The translations under genes and the position numbers were made by a program. The notes beneath the pieces are model-generated. The model made no database searches, had not been told where the DNA came from, and saw only the letters and a list, made by a program, of their open reading frames with translations. Shown in pieces: positions 35,325 through 44,389 of a stretch of 64,000 nucleotides of DNA. Origin of the DNA: Alphaproteobacteria bacterium (GTDB lineage: Bacteria; Pseudomonadota; Alphaproteobacteria; Rhodobacterales; Rhodobacteraceae); the NCBI GenBank assembly GCA_030429495.1, contig JAUIFH010000003.1, forward strand, positions 186,001 to 250,000, given 5' to 3'. The stretch's first letter is position 1; each line of letters opens with the position of its first letter.

Positions 35325-35765
35325 TCAGCGCCGCCCACCCCGCCGGGTCGATAGAAGCAGATTCGTTTCGCTGCCAAGCACGCCCTCGTAAGTGCGCACC
35401 TTCAGCAGCACGGCGTCCAGCTCCTCCAGTGTCCGCGCGCCGATCTCGGCGATCACGTCCCACTTGCCGTTGGTCGAATGCACCGCGGTCACTTCCGGCA
35501 GGCCCGCGAGGCGCGACATGATCCGCTCCGTGCCCCGCCCCTCGATCGAGATCATCATCAACCCGCGCACCGGCATCTGCGTCACATCGCTGCGGGTGAT
35601 GACGGTGAAACCCTGCACCTCGCCCCGGTTCTGCAACCGCTCCAGCCGCGTCGTCACGGTCCCGCGGGCGATCCCAAGACGTGATGCGAGATCGGAGAGC
35701 GAGGCGCGCCCATCCCGCCTTAGCGCGGCGATCAAGGCCTGATCGGTGTCGTCCAGATCGTTCAT
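35325..35765 (-). CDS. Lrp/AsnC-family transcriptional regulator
   Basis: The 146-residue protein has an N-terminal winged helix (LDDTDQALIAALRRDGRASLSDL, then ARGTVTTRLERL) and a C-terminal RAM ligand-binding domain ending RTYEGVLGSETNLLLS. The ATG at 35765 gives the usual Lrp length. It is divergent from the arginase gene with 116 bases between, which implies it regulates that operon, with arginine or ornithine as a likely effector. This follows from context, not from sequence. Confidence 0.9.
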   Translation of the reverse strand: MNDLDDTDQALIAALRRDGRASLSDLASRLGIARGTVTTRLERLQNRGEVQGFTVITRSDVTQMPVRGLMMISIEGRGTERIMSRLAGLPEVTAVHSTNGKWDVIAEIGARTLEELDAVLLKVRTYEGVLGSETNLLLSTRRGGRR

Positions 35766-35881
35766 TTTTACTGCCGTATTGTTCAATCCCCTGCGCAATT
35801 CGATAATAGAGCCACTTCTTTCTGACGCAATCCGGCAGAAGACTTGCAGAAACCCGAATCCCTGACCGACGGAGCGCCGCG

Positions 35882-36808
35882 ATGAAACCGACCTGCATCC
35901 TGATCGGAGCACCGATCGACACCGGCCAGAAACGCGACGGCTGCCTGATGGGGCCGGCCGCCTACCGCGTCGCCGGTCTTGCCCGCAGCCTCGAGGAACT
36001 CGGCCACCCCGTCATCGACCGGGGCGACGTCGCCCTGCCCGTCCTGCCCGACGTGACCTGTGCCAACCCCGCCGTCCACCACCTTGCCGAGACCATCGGC
36101 TGGACCACGGCGCTTTCCGAGGCCGCACAGGCCGCGATGCCCGACGGGATGCCGATCTTCATGGGCGGCGACCATTCGCTGTCGCTCGGCTCGGTCGCCG
36201 GTGTCGCCGCCCACGCGAAAAAGGCCGGCCGGCCGCTTTTCGTCCTCTGGCTCGACGCGCATTCGGATTATCACACGCCGCTGACCACACAATCGGGCAA
36301 CCTGCACGGCACGCCCGTCGCCTATATCGTCGGTCGCGACGGCTTCGATGCCTTCCCCGCTTTCCCCGCGCCTGTCCCGGCCGAGCGCGTCTGCCTCTAC
36401 GGCATCCGTTCGATCGATTCCGCCGAACATGCCGGGCTGCTGGAACGCGATGTCACGGTCTGCGACATGCGGGTGCTCGACGAACGCGGCATCGTGGCGC
36501 CGCTGCGCGAATTCCTCGACAAGGTCGAGGCGGAGAACGGCCTCCTGCATGTCTCGCTCGACGTCGATTTCCTCGACCCCGCCATCGCGCCCGCCGTCGG
36601 TACGACCGTCCCGGGCGGCATCACCTTCCGCGAGGCGCATCTGGTGATGGAACTGCTGCACGAAAGCGGCCTTGTCACCTCGCTCGACCTGGTCGAGCTG
36701 AACCCCTTCCTCGATGAACGCGGAAAGACCGCGCGACTGATGGTGGAGCTTGTCGGCTCCCTCATGGGCCGCAAGGTCTTCGACCGCCCAACCCGCAGCT
36801 TCGGATGA
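35882..36808 (+). CDS. rocF: Arginase
   Basis: The 308-residue protein has the three ureohydrolase signatures: GGDHSLSLG (metal ligand His98), DAHSDYH (Asp125, His127, Asp129) and SLDVDFLDP. The binuclear manganese site is therefore complete. It hydrolyses arginine to ornithine and urea. The next gene, overlapping by ATGA, is ornithine cyclodeaminase, so arginine can be converted to proline via ornithine. A divergent Lrp-type regulator probably controls both. Confidence 0.95.
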   Translation: MKPTCILIGAPIDTGQKRDGCLMGPAAYRVAGLARSLEELGHPVIDRGDVALPVLPDVTCANPAVHHLAETIGWTTALSEAAQAAMPDGMPIFMGGDHSLSLGSVAGVAAHAKKAGRPLFVLWLDAHSDYHTPLTTQSGNLHGTPVAYIVGRDGFDAFPAFPAPVPAERVCLYGIRSIDSAEHAGLLERDVTVCDMRVLDERGIVAPLREFLDKVEAENGLLHVSLDVDFLDPAIAPAVGTTVPGGITFREAHLVMELLHESGLVTSLDLVELNPFLDERGKTARLMVELVGSLMGRKVFDRPTRSFG

Positions 36809-37860
36809 TCCAGATGAAAGATCTCAACATCGTTCCTTTCGTTAGCGTCGACAACATGATGAAGCTTGTTCTTCATCTTGGACCCGAACGCGTGATGACC
36901 GAGATCGCCGGCTATATCGAGGCCGATTTCCGGCGTTGGGAGCTGTTTGACAAGACCCCGCGCGTAGCGTCCCATTCCGATGTCGGCGTGATCGAACTGA
37001 TGCCTACCTCGGACGGCGAGATGTACGGGTTCAAATATGTGAACGGCCATCCGAAGAACACCAAGGAGGGTCTGCAGACCGTGACTGCCTTCGGCCTCCT
37101 GGCCGAGGTCGATACCGGCTACCCGATCCTCCTGACCGAGATGACCATTCTGACGGCGCTCCGCACCGCAGCCATGTCGGCCCTGGCGGCGAAATACCTC
37201 GCGCCGGACGGTGCCACGACGATGGCGATGATCGGCAACGGCGCACAAGCGGAGTTTCAGGCGCTGGCCTTCAAGGCTATCTGCGGCGTCACCCATGTCC
37301 GCCTGTATGATATCGACCCAGCCGCAACGGCAAAATGTGCAAGAAACCTGGCCGGTTTCGGGCTGAACGTCACAAGTTGCCGGAGCGCCGAGGAAGCGAT
37401 GGAAGGGGCGGGCATCATCACGACCTGCACCGCGGACAAGCAGCTTGCGACGATCCTCACCGATAACATGATCGGCAGCGGCGTTCACATCAATGCGGTC
37501 GGCGGCGACTGCCCCGGCAAGACCGAGTTGCACCGGGACATCCTCCTGCGATCGTCCATCTTCGTCGAATACCCGCCCCAGACCCGGATCGAGGGCGAGA
37601 TCCAGCAACTCGCCCCGGACCATCCCGTCATCGAGTTCTGGCAGGTCATCACCGGCGCCACGACGGGCCGCACAGACGCCCGCCAGATCACCCTCTTCGA
37701 CAGCGTCGGTTTCGCGATCGAGGATTTTTCGGCCTTGCGCTACATCCACGACCAGCTCAAGACCCTGCCCTACAGCCAGCCACTTGACATGATCGCCGAC
37801 CCGGACGATCCGCGCGACCTCTACGGGATGCTGCTGCGGGCCAAGGCCAAGGCGGCCTGA
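36805..37860 (+). CDS. Ornithine cyclodeaminase
   Basis: This 351-residue protein belongs to the ornithine cyclodeaminase/mu-crystallin family. It shows the substrate region TEMTILTALRTAAMSALAAK, a dinucleotide-binding MIGNGAQAEFQALAF near residue 135, and DCPGKTEL near 233. It converts ornithine to proline and ammonium using bound NAD. The in-frame overlap with arginase and the divergent Lrp gene support this function rather than another mu-crystallin activity. A family 1 repeat copy follows. Confidence 0.93.
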   Translation: MIQMKDLNIVPFVSVDNMMKLVLHLGPERVMTEIAGYIEADFRRWELFDKTPRVASHSDVGVIELMPTSDGEMYGFKYVNGHPKNTKEGLQTVTAFGLLAEVDTGYPILLTEMTILTALRTAAMSALAAKYLAPDGATTMAMIGNGAQAEFQALAFKAICGVTHVRLYDIDPAATAKCARNLAGFGLNVTSCRSAEEAMEGAGIITTCTADKQLATILTDNMIGSGVHINAVGGDCPGKTELHRDILLRSSIFVEYPPQTRIEGEIQQLAPDHPVIEFWQVITGATTGRTDARQITLFDSVGFAIEDFSALRYIHDQLKTLPYSQPLDMIADPDDPRDLYGMLLRAKAKAA

Positions 37861-37864
37861 CCCC

Positions 37865-37910
37865 ATTCATCTTGCCGGAAATACCTCGGGGGTGCGGGGG
37901 CAGCCCCCCG
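37865..37910. repeat. Dispersed intergenic repeat, family 1 (copy c)
   Basis: TTCATCTTGCCGGAAATACCTC precedes a hairpin with arms at 37895-37900 and 37905-37910 (CGGGGG/CCCCCG). It has the same layout and orientation relative to the upstream gene as the copy at 57470, beginning a few bases after a stop codon. Confidence 0.65.
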
Positions 37911-37962
37911 CCCGTCCCTTCCGGCCCTTGCGCAGACATGTAACTGACGATAATTCCCGGCC

Positions 37963-39522
37963 ATGACACATACCCATGACCGCCTCCTGATCATCGACTT
38001 CGGTTCCCAGGTCACGCAGCTCATCGCGCGCCGCCTGCGCGAGTTGAACGTCTACTGCGAAATCCACCCCTACAATCGCGTCGATGCAGCATTCCTGACG
38101 GATTTCGCCCCCAAGGCGGTCATCTTCTCGGGTGGCCCGTCCTCGGTCTTTGCCGAAGGCGCGCCGATGCCGCCCGCCTCAGTCTTCGATATCGGCGTTC
38201 CGATCCTCGGCATCTGCTACGGCCAGCAGGTGATGATGCACTGCCTTGGCGGCAAGGTGGAGCGCGGCCACGGCACCGCCGAATTCGGTCGCGCCTATGT
38301 CACGCCCGAAGCCGCGCGGCTTCCGCTCCTCGACGGCTGGTTCGCGGATGGCCGCGAACAGGTGTGGATGAGCCATGGCGACCATGTCTCTGAAATCGCA
38401 CCGGGATTTCAGGTTTACGGCACCTCTCCCAACGCTCCCTTCGCGATCACCGCCGACGCGGAGCGCCACTTTTACGCCGTCCAGTTCCACCCCGAGGTGC
38501 ATCACACCCCGAAGGGCGCGAAACTTTACGAGAATTTCATCCGCCTTGCCGGTTTCACCGGCGACTGGACGATGGGCGCCTATCGCGAGGACGCGATCGC
38601 AAGGATCCGCGAGCAGGTCGGTGACCAGAAGGTCATCTGCGGCCTGTCGGGCGGCGTCGATTCGTCGGTGGCCGCGATCCTCATCCATGAGGCGATCGGC
38701 GATCAGCTGACCTGCGTCTTCGTCGATCACGGCCTTCTCCGCCTCAACGAGGCCGAGGAAGTCGTGACCATGTTCCGCGATACCTACAACATCCCCCTTA
38801 TCCATGCCGACGAAAGCGACCTCTTCCTCGGCGCGCTCGAAGGCGTCTCGGACCCCGAGGTCAAGCGCAAGACGATCGGCAAGCTCTTCATCGACGTGTT
38901 CCAGAAACATGCCAACGAGGTCGGCGGCGCGACCTTCCTCGCCCAAGGCACGCTCTATCCCGACGTGATCGAGTCGGTCAGCTTCTCGGGCGGCCCCTCG
39001 GTCACGATCAAGTCACACCACAACGTCGGCGGCCTGCCGGAAAAGATGGGGCTCAAGCTCGTCGAGCCGCTGCGCGAACTCTTCAAGGACGAGGTCCGCG
39101 CGCTTGGCCGCGAGCTTGGCCTGCCGGACAGGTTCATCGGCCGCCACCCCTTCCCCGGCCCCGGCCTCGCGATCCGCTGCCCGGGCGAGATCACGCGCGA
39201 GAAGCTTGATATCCTGCGCCAAGCCGACGCGGTCTATATCGACCAGATCCGCAAGCACGGGCTTTACGACGAGATCTGGCAGGCCTTCGTCGCCATCCTT
39301 CCGGTCAAGACCGTGGGCGTGATGGGCGATGGGCGGACCTACGACTTTGCGTGCAGCCTGCGCGCGGTGACGAGTGTCGACGGCATGACCGCCGACTACT
39401 ACCCGTTCACCCATGATTTCCTCGGCGAAACCGCGACGCGGATCATCAACGAGGTCAAGGGGATCAACCGGGTCATGTATGACGTGACTTCGAAGCCCCC
39501 CGGCACGATCGAGATGGAGTGA
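37963..39522 (+). CDS. guaA: GMP synthase (glutamine-hydrolysing)
   Basis: The 519-residue enzyme has a class I glutamine amidotransferase domain (nucleophile Cys85 in ILGICYGQQ, His in FHPEVHHTP), a PP-loop ATP pyrophosphatase ([10 protein letters not shown]) and the C-terminal dimerisation domain ending KPPGTIEME. It makes GMP from XMP, ATP and glutamine. Length and all motifs are normal. No upstream riboswitch was seen in the 100-base leader. Confidence 0.98.
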   Translation: MTHTHDRLLIIDFGSQVTQLIARRLRELNVYCEIHPYNRVDAAFLTDFAPKAVIFSGGPSSVFAEGAPMPPASVFDIGVPILGICYGQQVMMHCLGGKVERGHGTAEFGRAYVTPEAARLPLLDGWFADGREQVWMSHGDHVSEIAPGFQVYGTSPNAPFAITADAERHFYAVQFHPEVHHTPKGAKLYENFIRLAGFTGDWTMGAYREDAIARIREQVGDQKVICGLSGGVDSSVAAILIHEAIGDQLTCVFVDHGLLRLNEAEEVVTMFRDTYNIPLIHADESDLFLGALEGVSDPEVKRKTIGKLFIDVFQKHANEVGGATFLAQGTLYPDVIESVSFSGGPSVTIKSHHNVGGLPEKMGLKLVEPLRELFKDEVRALGRELGLPDRFIGRHPFPGPGLAIRCPGEITREKLDILRQADAVYIDQIRKHGLYDEIWQAFVAILPVKTVGVMGDGRTYDFACSLRAVTSVDGMTADYYPFTHDFLGETATRIINEVKGINRVMYDVTSKPPGTIEME

Positions 39523-39579
39523 ACGGGCGGCGACACGAAGCGTGCTGCGCGGTGTCCTGCCCTGCGCTAGTATCGGGGC

Positions 39580-40491
39580 GTGAAACGGCTCCTTACACTC
39601 TTCGCCGCGGCCCTGCTCGCGCTGTCGCTTCTGGCCTGCGCGCTCCACATCGCCAATTCCGGTTCGGCGCCCGCTCCTCCGGCGTCGCCCGGCGCGATCC
39701 GCGTTGCCACGCATAACGTCCACTACATCCTTCTGAACGAAGCCGATGGCGCTTGGTCCGTGTCGGATTGGGAGCGGCGCAAAGACGCGCTTGACGCTGC
39801 CTTCAAGGCGCTCGACGCCGACATAATCGCGTTTCAGGAGATGGAAAGTTTCCATCAAGGAAACGATGGCTCGGTCAATCTCGCGCGGGACCATCTGCTT
39901 GCAGGCAATCCGGACTATCGTGCGGCCGCTGTCGGCGACTGGCGCGAATTTCCGTCGACACAGCCAATCTTCTACCGCACCGCCCGTTTCCGCCTGCTCG
40001 ATCAGGGCTGGTATTTCTTCTCGACGACGCCCGACGTGATCTATTCGCGGACATTCGACGGGTCCTACCCCGCCTTCGCGTCCTGGGCACGGTTCGCCGA
40101 CAGGCGTACCGGCGCAAGTTTCACCGTCTTGAACGTCCATCTGGACTATTCCAGCCGGTCGAACCGCAGGCAGTCCGTGGCGCTCATAGTCGAGCGGGTG
40201 GCGCCGATGATCGGCGCGGGCGAGGCAGTCATCCTCGCGGGCGATCTGAACGAACGGCGCGGCTCAGCGCTGATCGGCACACTCGAATCCGCAGGCCTCC
40301 GCTTCGCGCGGGTCGAAGGTTCCACCTATCACTTCAATCGCGGGCTGAACCTGTTCGGCGCGGTCGATCACCTCGCGGTCTCTGACGGGCTGTGGGTCGT
40401 CACCGGCCCCTTCGTCCTGCGCAAGAGGTTCGACGGTGCGTGGCCATCCGATCACTATCCCGTCGCCGCCGATATCGCCCCGGCGCCTTAG
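39580..40491 (+). CDS. Endonuclease/exonuclease/phosphatase family lipoprotein
   Basis: The 303-residue protein starts at GTG with a lipoprotein signal peptide, LSLLAC placing the lipidated Cys at 21. The mature part is an EEP-fold phosphodiesterase: THNVHY, FQEMES (metal-binding Glu near 88), LNVHLDY (His near 188), LAGDLNERRG and SDHYPV at the end (Asp/His pair). The catalytic set is complete. Substrates range from nucleic acids to phospholipids in this superfamily; a lipidated envelope location favours a lipid or extracellular substrate. No operon partner. Confidence 0.83.
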   Translation: MKRLLTLFAAALLALSLLACALHIANSGSAPAPPASPGAIRVATHNVHYILLNEADGAWSVSDWERRKDALDAAFKALDADIIAFQEMESFHQGNDGSVNLARDHLLAGNPDYRAAAVGDWREFPSTQPIFYRTARFRLLDQGWYFFSTTPDVIYSRTFDGSYPAFASWARFADRRTGASFTVLNVHLDYSSRSNRRQSVALIVERVAPMIGAGEAVILAGDLNERRGSALIGTLESAGLRFARVEGSTYHFNRGLNLFGAVDHLAVSDGLWVVTGPFVLRKRFDGAWPSDHYPVAADIAPAP

Positions 40492-40539
40492 GGCGCGAGC
40501 GATCTTCCCCTGCGGACGCGCCTGCCCTATCTTCCCGCC

Positions 40540-40827
40540 ATGTCACGCCTGACCCTGACCGGATTCCTCCTTGCCCGCAGCCTTGAAGAGGCCGACCGGA
40601 TCGCTGAACTCCTGCCCGAGCATATCCGCCTGACGCGGGAGGAGCCCGGCTGTCTGCGCTTTGAGGTCTGGCGTTCCCACGCCGATCCCTGCCGGTTCGC
40701 GGTGTCCGAGACGTTCCGCGACCGGGCCGCGTTCGACGCGCATCAGGCGCGCTCCGCAGACACGATCTGGGCGCGCGCGACGAAGGGCATCCCACGCAAC
40801 TACGAGATCAGGGAAGAAACGGCCTAG
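40540..40827 (+). CDS. ABM-domain protein (putative quinol monooxygenase)
   Basis: This 95-residue protein is a single ferredoxin-like ABM (antibiotic biosynthesis monooxygenase) domain: LTLTGFLLA strand, LPEHIRLTREEPGCLRFEVW, RFAVSETFRDRAAFDAHQ, ending in a helix. Members such as YgiN act as quinol monooxygenases, but many have other roles. It is convergent with the lytic transglycosylase gene; a palindromic element fills the gap. Confidence 0.82.
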   Translation: MSRLTLTGFLLARSLEEADRIAELLPEHIRLTREEPGCLRFEVWRSHADPCRFAVSETFRDRAAFDAHQARSADTIWARATKGIPRNYEIREETA

Positions 40828-40914
40828 GGCGTTTCAGGTGTCGATTGAATCAGAGTTTGAACCTGTTTCGTTCGATTTCCGATGCTTGCTATCGCGCTAT
40901 GGACCCGAAAAGCC
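40825..40914. repeat. Convergent-gap palindromic element, family 2 (copy a)
   Basis: The element begins in the ABM gene stop codon (TAGGGCGTTTCAGGTG) and ends at 40914, directly before the transglycosylase stop. Its right end, read on the minus strand (GAGGCTTTTCGGGTCC), is an imperfect inverted copy of its left end. The left half, including GAATCAGAGTTTGAACCTG, aligns with the element at 44300. Confidence 0.65.
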
Positions 40915-41532
40915 TCAGCTGCCGAGAATGGCACGGACATAGCCCTTGGTTTCGCGATAGGGCGGAACGCCGCCGTATTTCTGAACCGCCTCGGGCCCCG
41001 CATTGTAGGCCGCAAGCGCGAGCTTCCAGTCACCGAACCGGTCATACATCATCCGCAGGTAGCGCGCGCCGCCGTTCAAGTTGTCATGCGGATCGGTCGC
41101 GTTGACGCCAAGCCGCCGCGCCGTGGCGGGCATAAGCTGCGCAAGTCCGGTCGCGCCCTTGTGCGATACCGCGTGCGGGTTCCAGCCGGATTCCTGCTGC
41201 ACCAGCCGCAGGAACAGATCCTCTGGCACGCCGTGCCGGCGCGCCGCCTGACGGGCGGCATCAAGGAACTGGCCCCGGTAACGGCCCGAATAGCTCGGAA
41301 CCGCGACAGCGACGGCAGATTTCTTGCCGTTGGGAGTCAGCCGCGAGGACGCGGAATACTGCGCCGCCGCCCTTGTATCGAGGACCTGCGTCTGCTTGCG
41401 GAACATCGCAAGGCGCGACCCGGCCTTTGCCGACGAGTTGCTGAAGGTTAGCCCTTCGGCCCGCGCCACGCTGCCGGTTCCGCCCAGGAACAGACCGGCC
41501 GTCGCCAGACACGCCAATACCGTGCTACGCAT
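40915..41532 (-). CDS. Lytic transglycosylase (SLT domain)
   Basis: The 205-residue precursor has a signal peptide (residues 1-24, [15 protein letters not shown]..) and a C-terminal SLT/Goose-lysozyme-like domain. The catalytic Glu lies in VQQESGWNP, followed by [10 protein letters not shown] and LAAYNAGP, all diagnostic. It cleaves peptidoglycan with formation of anhydro-muropeptides. ATG 41532 is chosen because it starts the signal peptide; upstream in-frame codons add a polar lead that would disrupt it. It ends against an inverted-repeat element shared with the aroB terminus. Confidence 0.92.
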   Translation of the reverse strand: MRSTVLACLATAGLFLGGTGSVARAEGLTFSNSSAKAGSRLAMFRKQTQVLDTRAAAQYSASSRLTPNGKKSAVAVAVPSYSGRYRGQFLDAARQAARRHGVPEDLFLRLVQQESGWNPHAVSHKGATGLAQLMPATARRLGVNATDPHDNLNGGARYLRMMYDRFGDWKLALAAYNAGPEAVQKYGGVPPYRETKGYVRAILGS

Positions 41533-41614
41533 AAGCCCCTCGCCCAGCATAAACCCGGGCGCAACTATACCCATAATTCGCGCTCTGGCCAGTCCCGGGA
41601 GCGCGGCGCGACAT

Positions 41615-42157
41615 TCAGCCCGCCTTGCGCCGTTCACCTGTTTCCTTCTCGATCAACGGCGTGCCGAGGATTTCCTCGATCAGCAGGTTGACGAGATCAC
41701 CCCGCCCGCTGACGCCCGCCTTGCGATAGATCGCGTTCAGATGGGTCTTCACCGTGGCCTCCGCCGAACCGCGCAATTCGGCGATTTCGGCGATGGAACA
41801 ACCCTTGATCGAAAAGCTCGCGACATCCGCCTCCGAAGGCGTCAGGTGCCATTCCTCGAAATATGCCTCCATCACTTCCTGCAGGGCCCCCGACGCGACG
41901 GAAAGCGCGCGCTCCGCATGTGCCTGACGACGCAGGAGCCGCAGAAGATACGCCCCCTCGAAGACGATCCCGGCGACAAGGCCCAGGTTTGCCAGAACCT
42001 CCAGCATGAAATGCGGCTGGAGCCATTCCGAGTTCGGCTCTTCAAGAAAATCGCTGACAAGATCGCCGACGAAGAACGCGGCGCAGAAGCTCTGAACGAA
42101 CATCAGGACGACGATCGCCGCCCCCTTGGTCGCCGTTGGTGCACCGCGTCTTGCCAT
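41615..42157 (-). CDS. Membrane-tethered LuxR-type transcriptional regulator
   Basis: The 180-residue protein has two membrane helices (about 12-31 and 52-73) followed by a short coiled linker and a C-terminal LuxR helix-turn-helix (about 103-165: [22 protein letters not shown], with [22 protein letters not shown]). So the DNA-binding domain is attached to the membrane. It has no known sensor domain outside the membrane helices. Its ATG overlaps the stop of a cytochrome b gene by one base (TGATG), so input may come from that protein or from membrane redox state. I know of no named family. Confidence 0.8.
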   Translation of the reverse strand: MARRGAPTATKGAAIVVLMFVQSFCAAFFVGDLVSDFLEEPNSEWLQPHFMLEVLANLGLVAGIVFEGAYLLRLLRRQAHAERALSVASGALQEVMEAYFEEWHLTPSEADVASFSIKGCSIAEIAELRGSAEATVKTHLNAIYRKAGVSGRGDLVNLLIEEILGTPLIEKETGERRKAG

Positions 42158-42690
42158 CAGTTCTTCCGATCTGCCGGGATTCGCTTGTAACCCGTCACCA
42201 TTGATTTCGGAAGATTGATCCCGAGCCGCCGGCTTTCCAGAAACACCGCCGCAACATGCGCAAGAACCGAAATCTCGGCCCACAGAACCGCCGCTTCGTG
42301 GACATCCTCGACCCAGCCGACGCCAAAGAATGCCAGCGTCGTCATCATGTAGCCGGTGACGCCGATGACCAGCATCACGATAAGCAGGTTGTAGATCATC
42401 AGCGCGCCAAGCGGCGAATGCCCCCGGTGGACGTGCTTGCGCCCAGTCGCCATCTCGCCGATCTGGCCGAGAGACGCAGATACCGAGGGCGGGAAATCGC
42501 TGAACCGGGCATGGCGCGGCCCGACGAACCCCCAAAGAACCCTCAACGCGACAAGCCCGAGGATCGCGAGCCCGATCACTTCGTGGGTCTTGCCCTCGGG
42601 GTCGTTGAACAGGGCATTCGCCGCAAAGCCCGCGACGAGCGACCAGTGAAAGACCCGGACAAGCGGGTCCCATACGCGGATATCGGTCAT
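42157..42690 (-). CDS. Cytochrome b561-like membrane protein
   Basis: This 177-residue protein has four membrane segments and well-placed histidines for haem b ligands (His15 in VFHWSLV, His36, His91, His131, His145). The sequence after ATG 42690, MTDIRVWDPLVRVFHW, is the typical start of the cytochrome b/b6 (thiosulfate reductase cytochrome b) family. It would pass electrons between the quinone pool and a periplasmic partner. The preceding PepSY gene and the following membrane LuxR gene look like parts of the same operon. Confidence 0.88.
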   Translation of the reverse strand: MTDIRVWDPLVRVFHWSLVAGFAANALFNDPEGKTHEVIGLAILGLVALRVLWGFVGPRHARFSDFPPSVSASLGQIGEMATGRKHVHRGHSPLGALMIYNLLIVMLVIGVTGYMMTTLAFFGVGWVEDVHEAAVLWAEISVLAHVAAVFLESRRLGINLPKSMVTGYKRIPADRKN

Positions 42691-42714
42691 GATGGCCCTT
42701 CCATCGCCGAACGT

Positions 42715-42745
42715 GCCGGGCGGCCGCACGTGCGGGCCGCCCGGC
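42715..42745 (-). other. Strong intercistronic hairpin
   Basis: An eleven-base-pair GC stem (42735-42745 with 42715-42725, nine-base loop) lies between the PepSY and cytochrome b genes. There is no T-run on the minus strand, so it is more likely an mRNA-stabilising or processing structure than a terminator. Confidence 0.55.
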
Positions 42746-42751
42746 CGCATC

Positions 42752-43006
42752 TCAGCTTTCTTCCTTGGTGCGGACAACTTTCAGGTCGGCGTCGAGGTAG
42801 AGTTCATACATCTTGCCGTCCTTCACGGCATAGACCTCGATCATGCCGTCCTCCGTGTCGATCTTGCGAACCTCGTAGCCCTGGGCAGTCAGGTCTTCGG
42901 TGATCTTTGCCTGAGTCGCCGCATCCGGCGCTTCCGAAGCGATGGCGGGCACGGCAAGGCCGAGTGCAACGAGCGTGGCAATCGCAGCCGTCTTCAGTCG
43001 GGGCAT
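42752..43006 (-). CDS. Periplasmic PepSY-domain protein
   Basis: The 84-residue precursor has a signal peptide (residues 1-23, ending PAIAS) and a single PepSY-type domain of about 60 residues: ITEDLTAQGYEVRKIDTEDGMIEVYAVKDG, split over the usual strand pattern, ending LKVVRTKEES. Proteins of this kind often go with b-type cytochromes. It is the first gene of the PepSY-cytochrome b-LuxR run. The ATG at 43006 is preceded by AGGAGACACCG. Confidence 0.87.
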   Translation of the reverse strand: MPRLKTAAIATLVALGLAVPAIASEAPDAATQAKITEDLTAQGYEVRKIDTEDGMIEVYAVKDGKMYELYLDADLKVVRTKEES

Positions 43007-43256
43007 CGGTGTCTCCTGTTCCTGCCACGGCGGGGGTGCCGTGGCTTGTGCGATCGATCTGCGGGCGGCAATCAGGCGGTGCCATGCACCGCAGGGTCGA
43101 GGCGCGGCTTTCCGCGCAACCTGCAACCGAAGTTCTACGCGGGTCTTTGCCTGTCGCACCGGCCGTGATTTACCGGTTTCTTAACCAAGAGCGCTTTTCT
43201 TGGCGGACACCGGGTGTTCTAACGGGTCAAACGAGAATCGACAGGAGGTACCCGGC

Positions 43257-43742
43257 ATGGCGGGATCGGTGAACAAGGTCATTCTGATCGGCAATCTGGG
43301 GCGCGATCCCGAAGTGCGGTCCTTCCCGAACGGTGGCAAGGTCTGCAATCTGCGTATCGCCACGTCGGAAACCTGGCGCGACCGCAATACCGGCGAGCGT
43401 CGTGAAAAGACCGAATGGCATTCCGTCGCGATCTTCTCCGAAGGCCTCGTGAAGGTCGCCGAGCAGTATCTGCGCAAGGGTTCCAAGGTCTATATCGAGG
43501 GCCAGCTTGAAACCCGCAAGTGGCAGGACCAGTCGGGCGCCGACCGCTATTCGACCGAAGTGGTTCTGCGCAACTTCAGCTCCACGCTCGTCATGCTTGA
43601 CGGAAGGGGTGAAGGCGGCGGGGGCGGCGGCTTCGACGATGACCGCTCCGGCGGCTACGGCGGCTCCTCCGGCGGTCAGGGCGGCTATGGCGGTGGTCAG
43701 CAAAGCTCCCGTCAGGACCTTGACGACGAGATCCCGTTCTGA
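43257..43742 (+). CDS. ssb: Single-stranded DNA-binding protein
   Basis: The 161-residue protein has the OB fold (residues 1-110: [16 protein letters not shown], then [10 protein letters not shown] and [17 protein letters not shown]), a Gly-rich linker (about 115-150) and the acidic C-terminal tip DLDDEIPF that binds partner proteins. A strong AGGAGG site precedes ATG 43257. The promoter region contains no GAAC-N7-GAAC box, so SOS control is not indicated. Confidence 0.97.
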   Translation: MAGSVNKVILIGNLGRDPEVRSFPNGGKVCNLRIATSETWRDRNTGERREKTEWHSVAIFSEGLVKVAEQYLRKGSKVYIEGQLETRKWQDQSGADRYSTEVVLRNFSSTLVMLDGRGEGGGGGGFDDDRSGGYGGSSGGQGGYGGGQQSSRQDLDDEIPF

Positions 43743-43771
43743 GTTCCGACTTACGGGATTCCCGGGCGGCC

Positions 43772-44302
43772 GTGACCGGATCCGAATGCTGTCGACCCGC
43801 GCGTCCCAGCGACGCGCAGGCGATCGCGGCGCTTCACCTCGATGTCTGGCGCGAGACCTATGGCAGGATCGCGCCGCCCGAGGCCATCGCCGCGCTCGAC
43901 GGCGCCCGTCGCCTTGGCTATTGGCAACGGACGCTTGGCAAAGCGGACAACGACGCAACGACCATTCTGGCGGAACTGGACGGCGCGCTCGCCGGGTTTG
44001 TCAGCTACGGCGCGCCCGGCGATCCGGTGTTTGCCGGGCGGGGCGAGGTCCGGCATCTGTATGTCAGCGCGGCGCAGCAAGGCCGGGGCATCGGTCGCAG
44101 GCTTCTGACCGTTGCCTTCCACGGGCTGCGTTCGGCTGGATACGCCGATTGCGGCCTTGCCGTCGTCTCCGCGAACACCGCCGCGCGGGCATTCTATGGC
44201 CGCATGGGCGGGACGGAGGGCGTGGCCTACCGCGATGCCGGCCCGATCTGGCGATCCGAGAACATCCTCGTGACCTGGTCGCTGCAACCCGAGACGCTTT
44301 AG
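43772..44302 (+). CDS. GNAT-family N-acetyltransferase
   Basis: This 176-residue protein has the GNAT pattern: RPARPSDAQAIAALH at the start, VRHLYVSAAQQGRGIGRRLL with the acetyl-CoA-binding loop Q-x-G-x-G, and a C-terminal NTAARAFYGRMGG. It starts with GTG at 43772. The acceptor cannot be predicted. It follows ssb by 29 bases and is convergent with aroB; a palindromic element fills the gap. Confidence 0.87.
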   Translation: MTGSECCRPARPSDAQAIAALHLDVWRETYGRIAPPEAIAALDGARRLGYWQRTLGKADNDATTILAELDGALAGFVSYGAPGDPVFAGRGEVRHLYVSAAQQGRGIGRRLLTVAFHGLRSAGYADCGLAVVSANTAARAFYGRMGGTEGVAYRDAGPIWRSENILVTWSLQPETL

Positions 44303-44389
44303 CGTTTCAGGGTTACGTTGCATCAAATTCGAACCTTTTTTGTTAGAATTCTGATAGTTACAGCTTCAGTCAAAACCCGAAACACTTTA
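44300..44389. repeat. Convergent-gap palindromic element, family 2 (copy b)
   Basis: Left end CTTTAGCGTTTCAGGGTT and right end (minus strand) CTAAAGTGTTTCGGGTTT match at about 13 of 18 positions. Both stop codons of the flanking convergent genes, GNAT and aroB, lie inside the ends. The interior, with CATCAAATTCGAACC, aligns with the copy at 40825. The element could fold into a long imperfect hairpin and act as a bidirectional terminator. Confidence 0.65.

Noticed and set aside
43200-43256. Possible SOS box before ssb
   Set aside because: A GTTC is present but the second half at seven-base spacing does not match.
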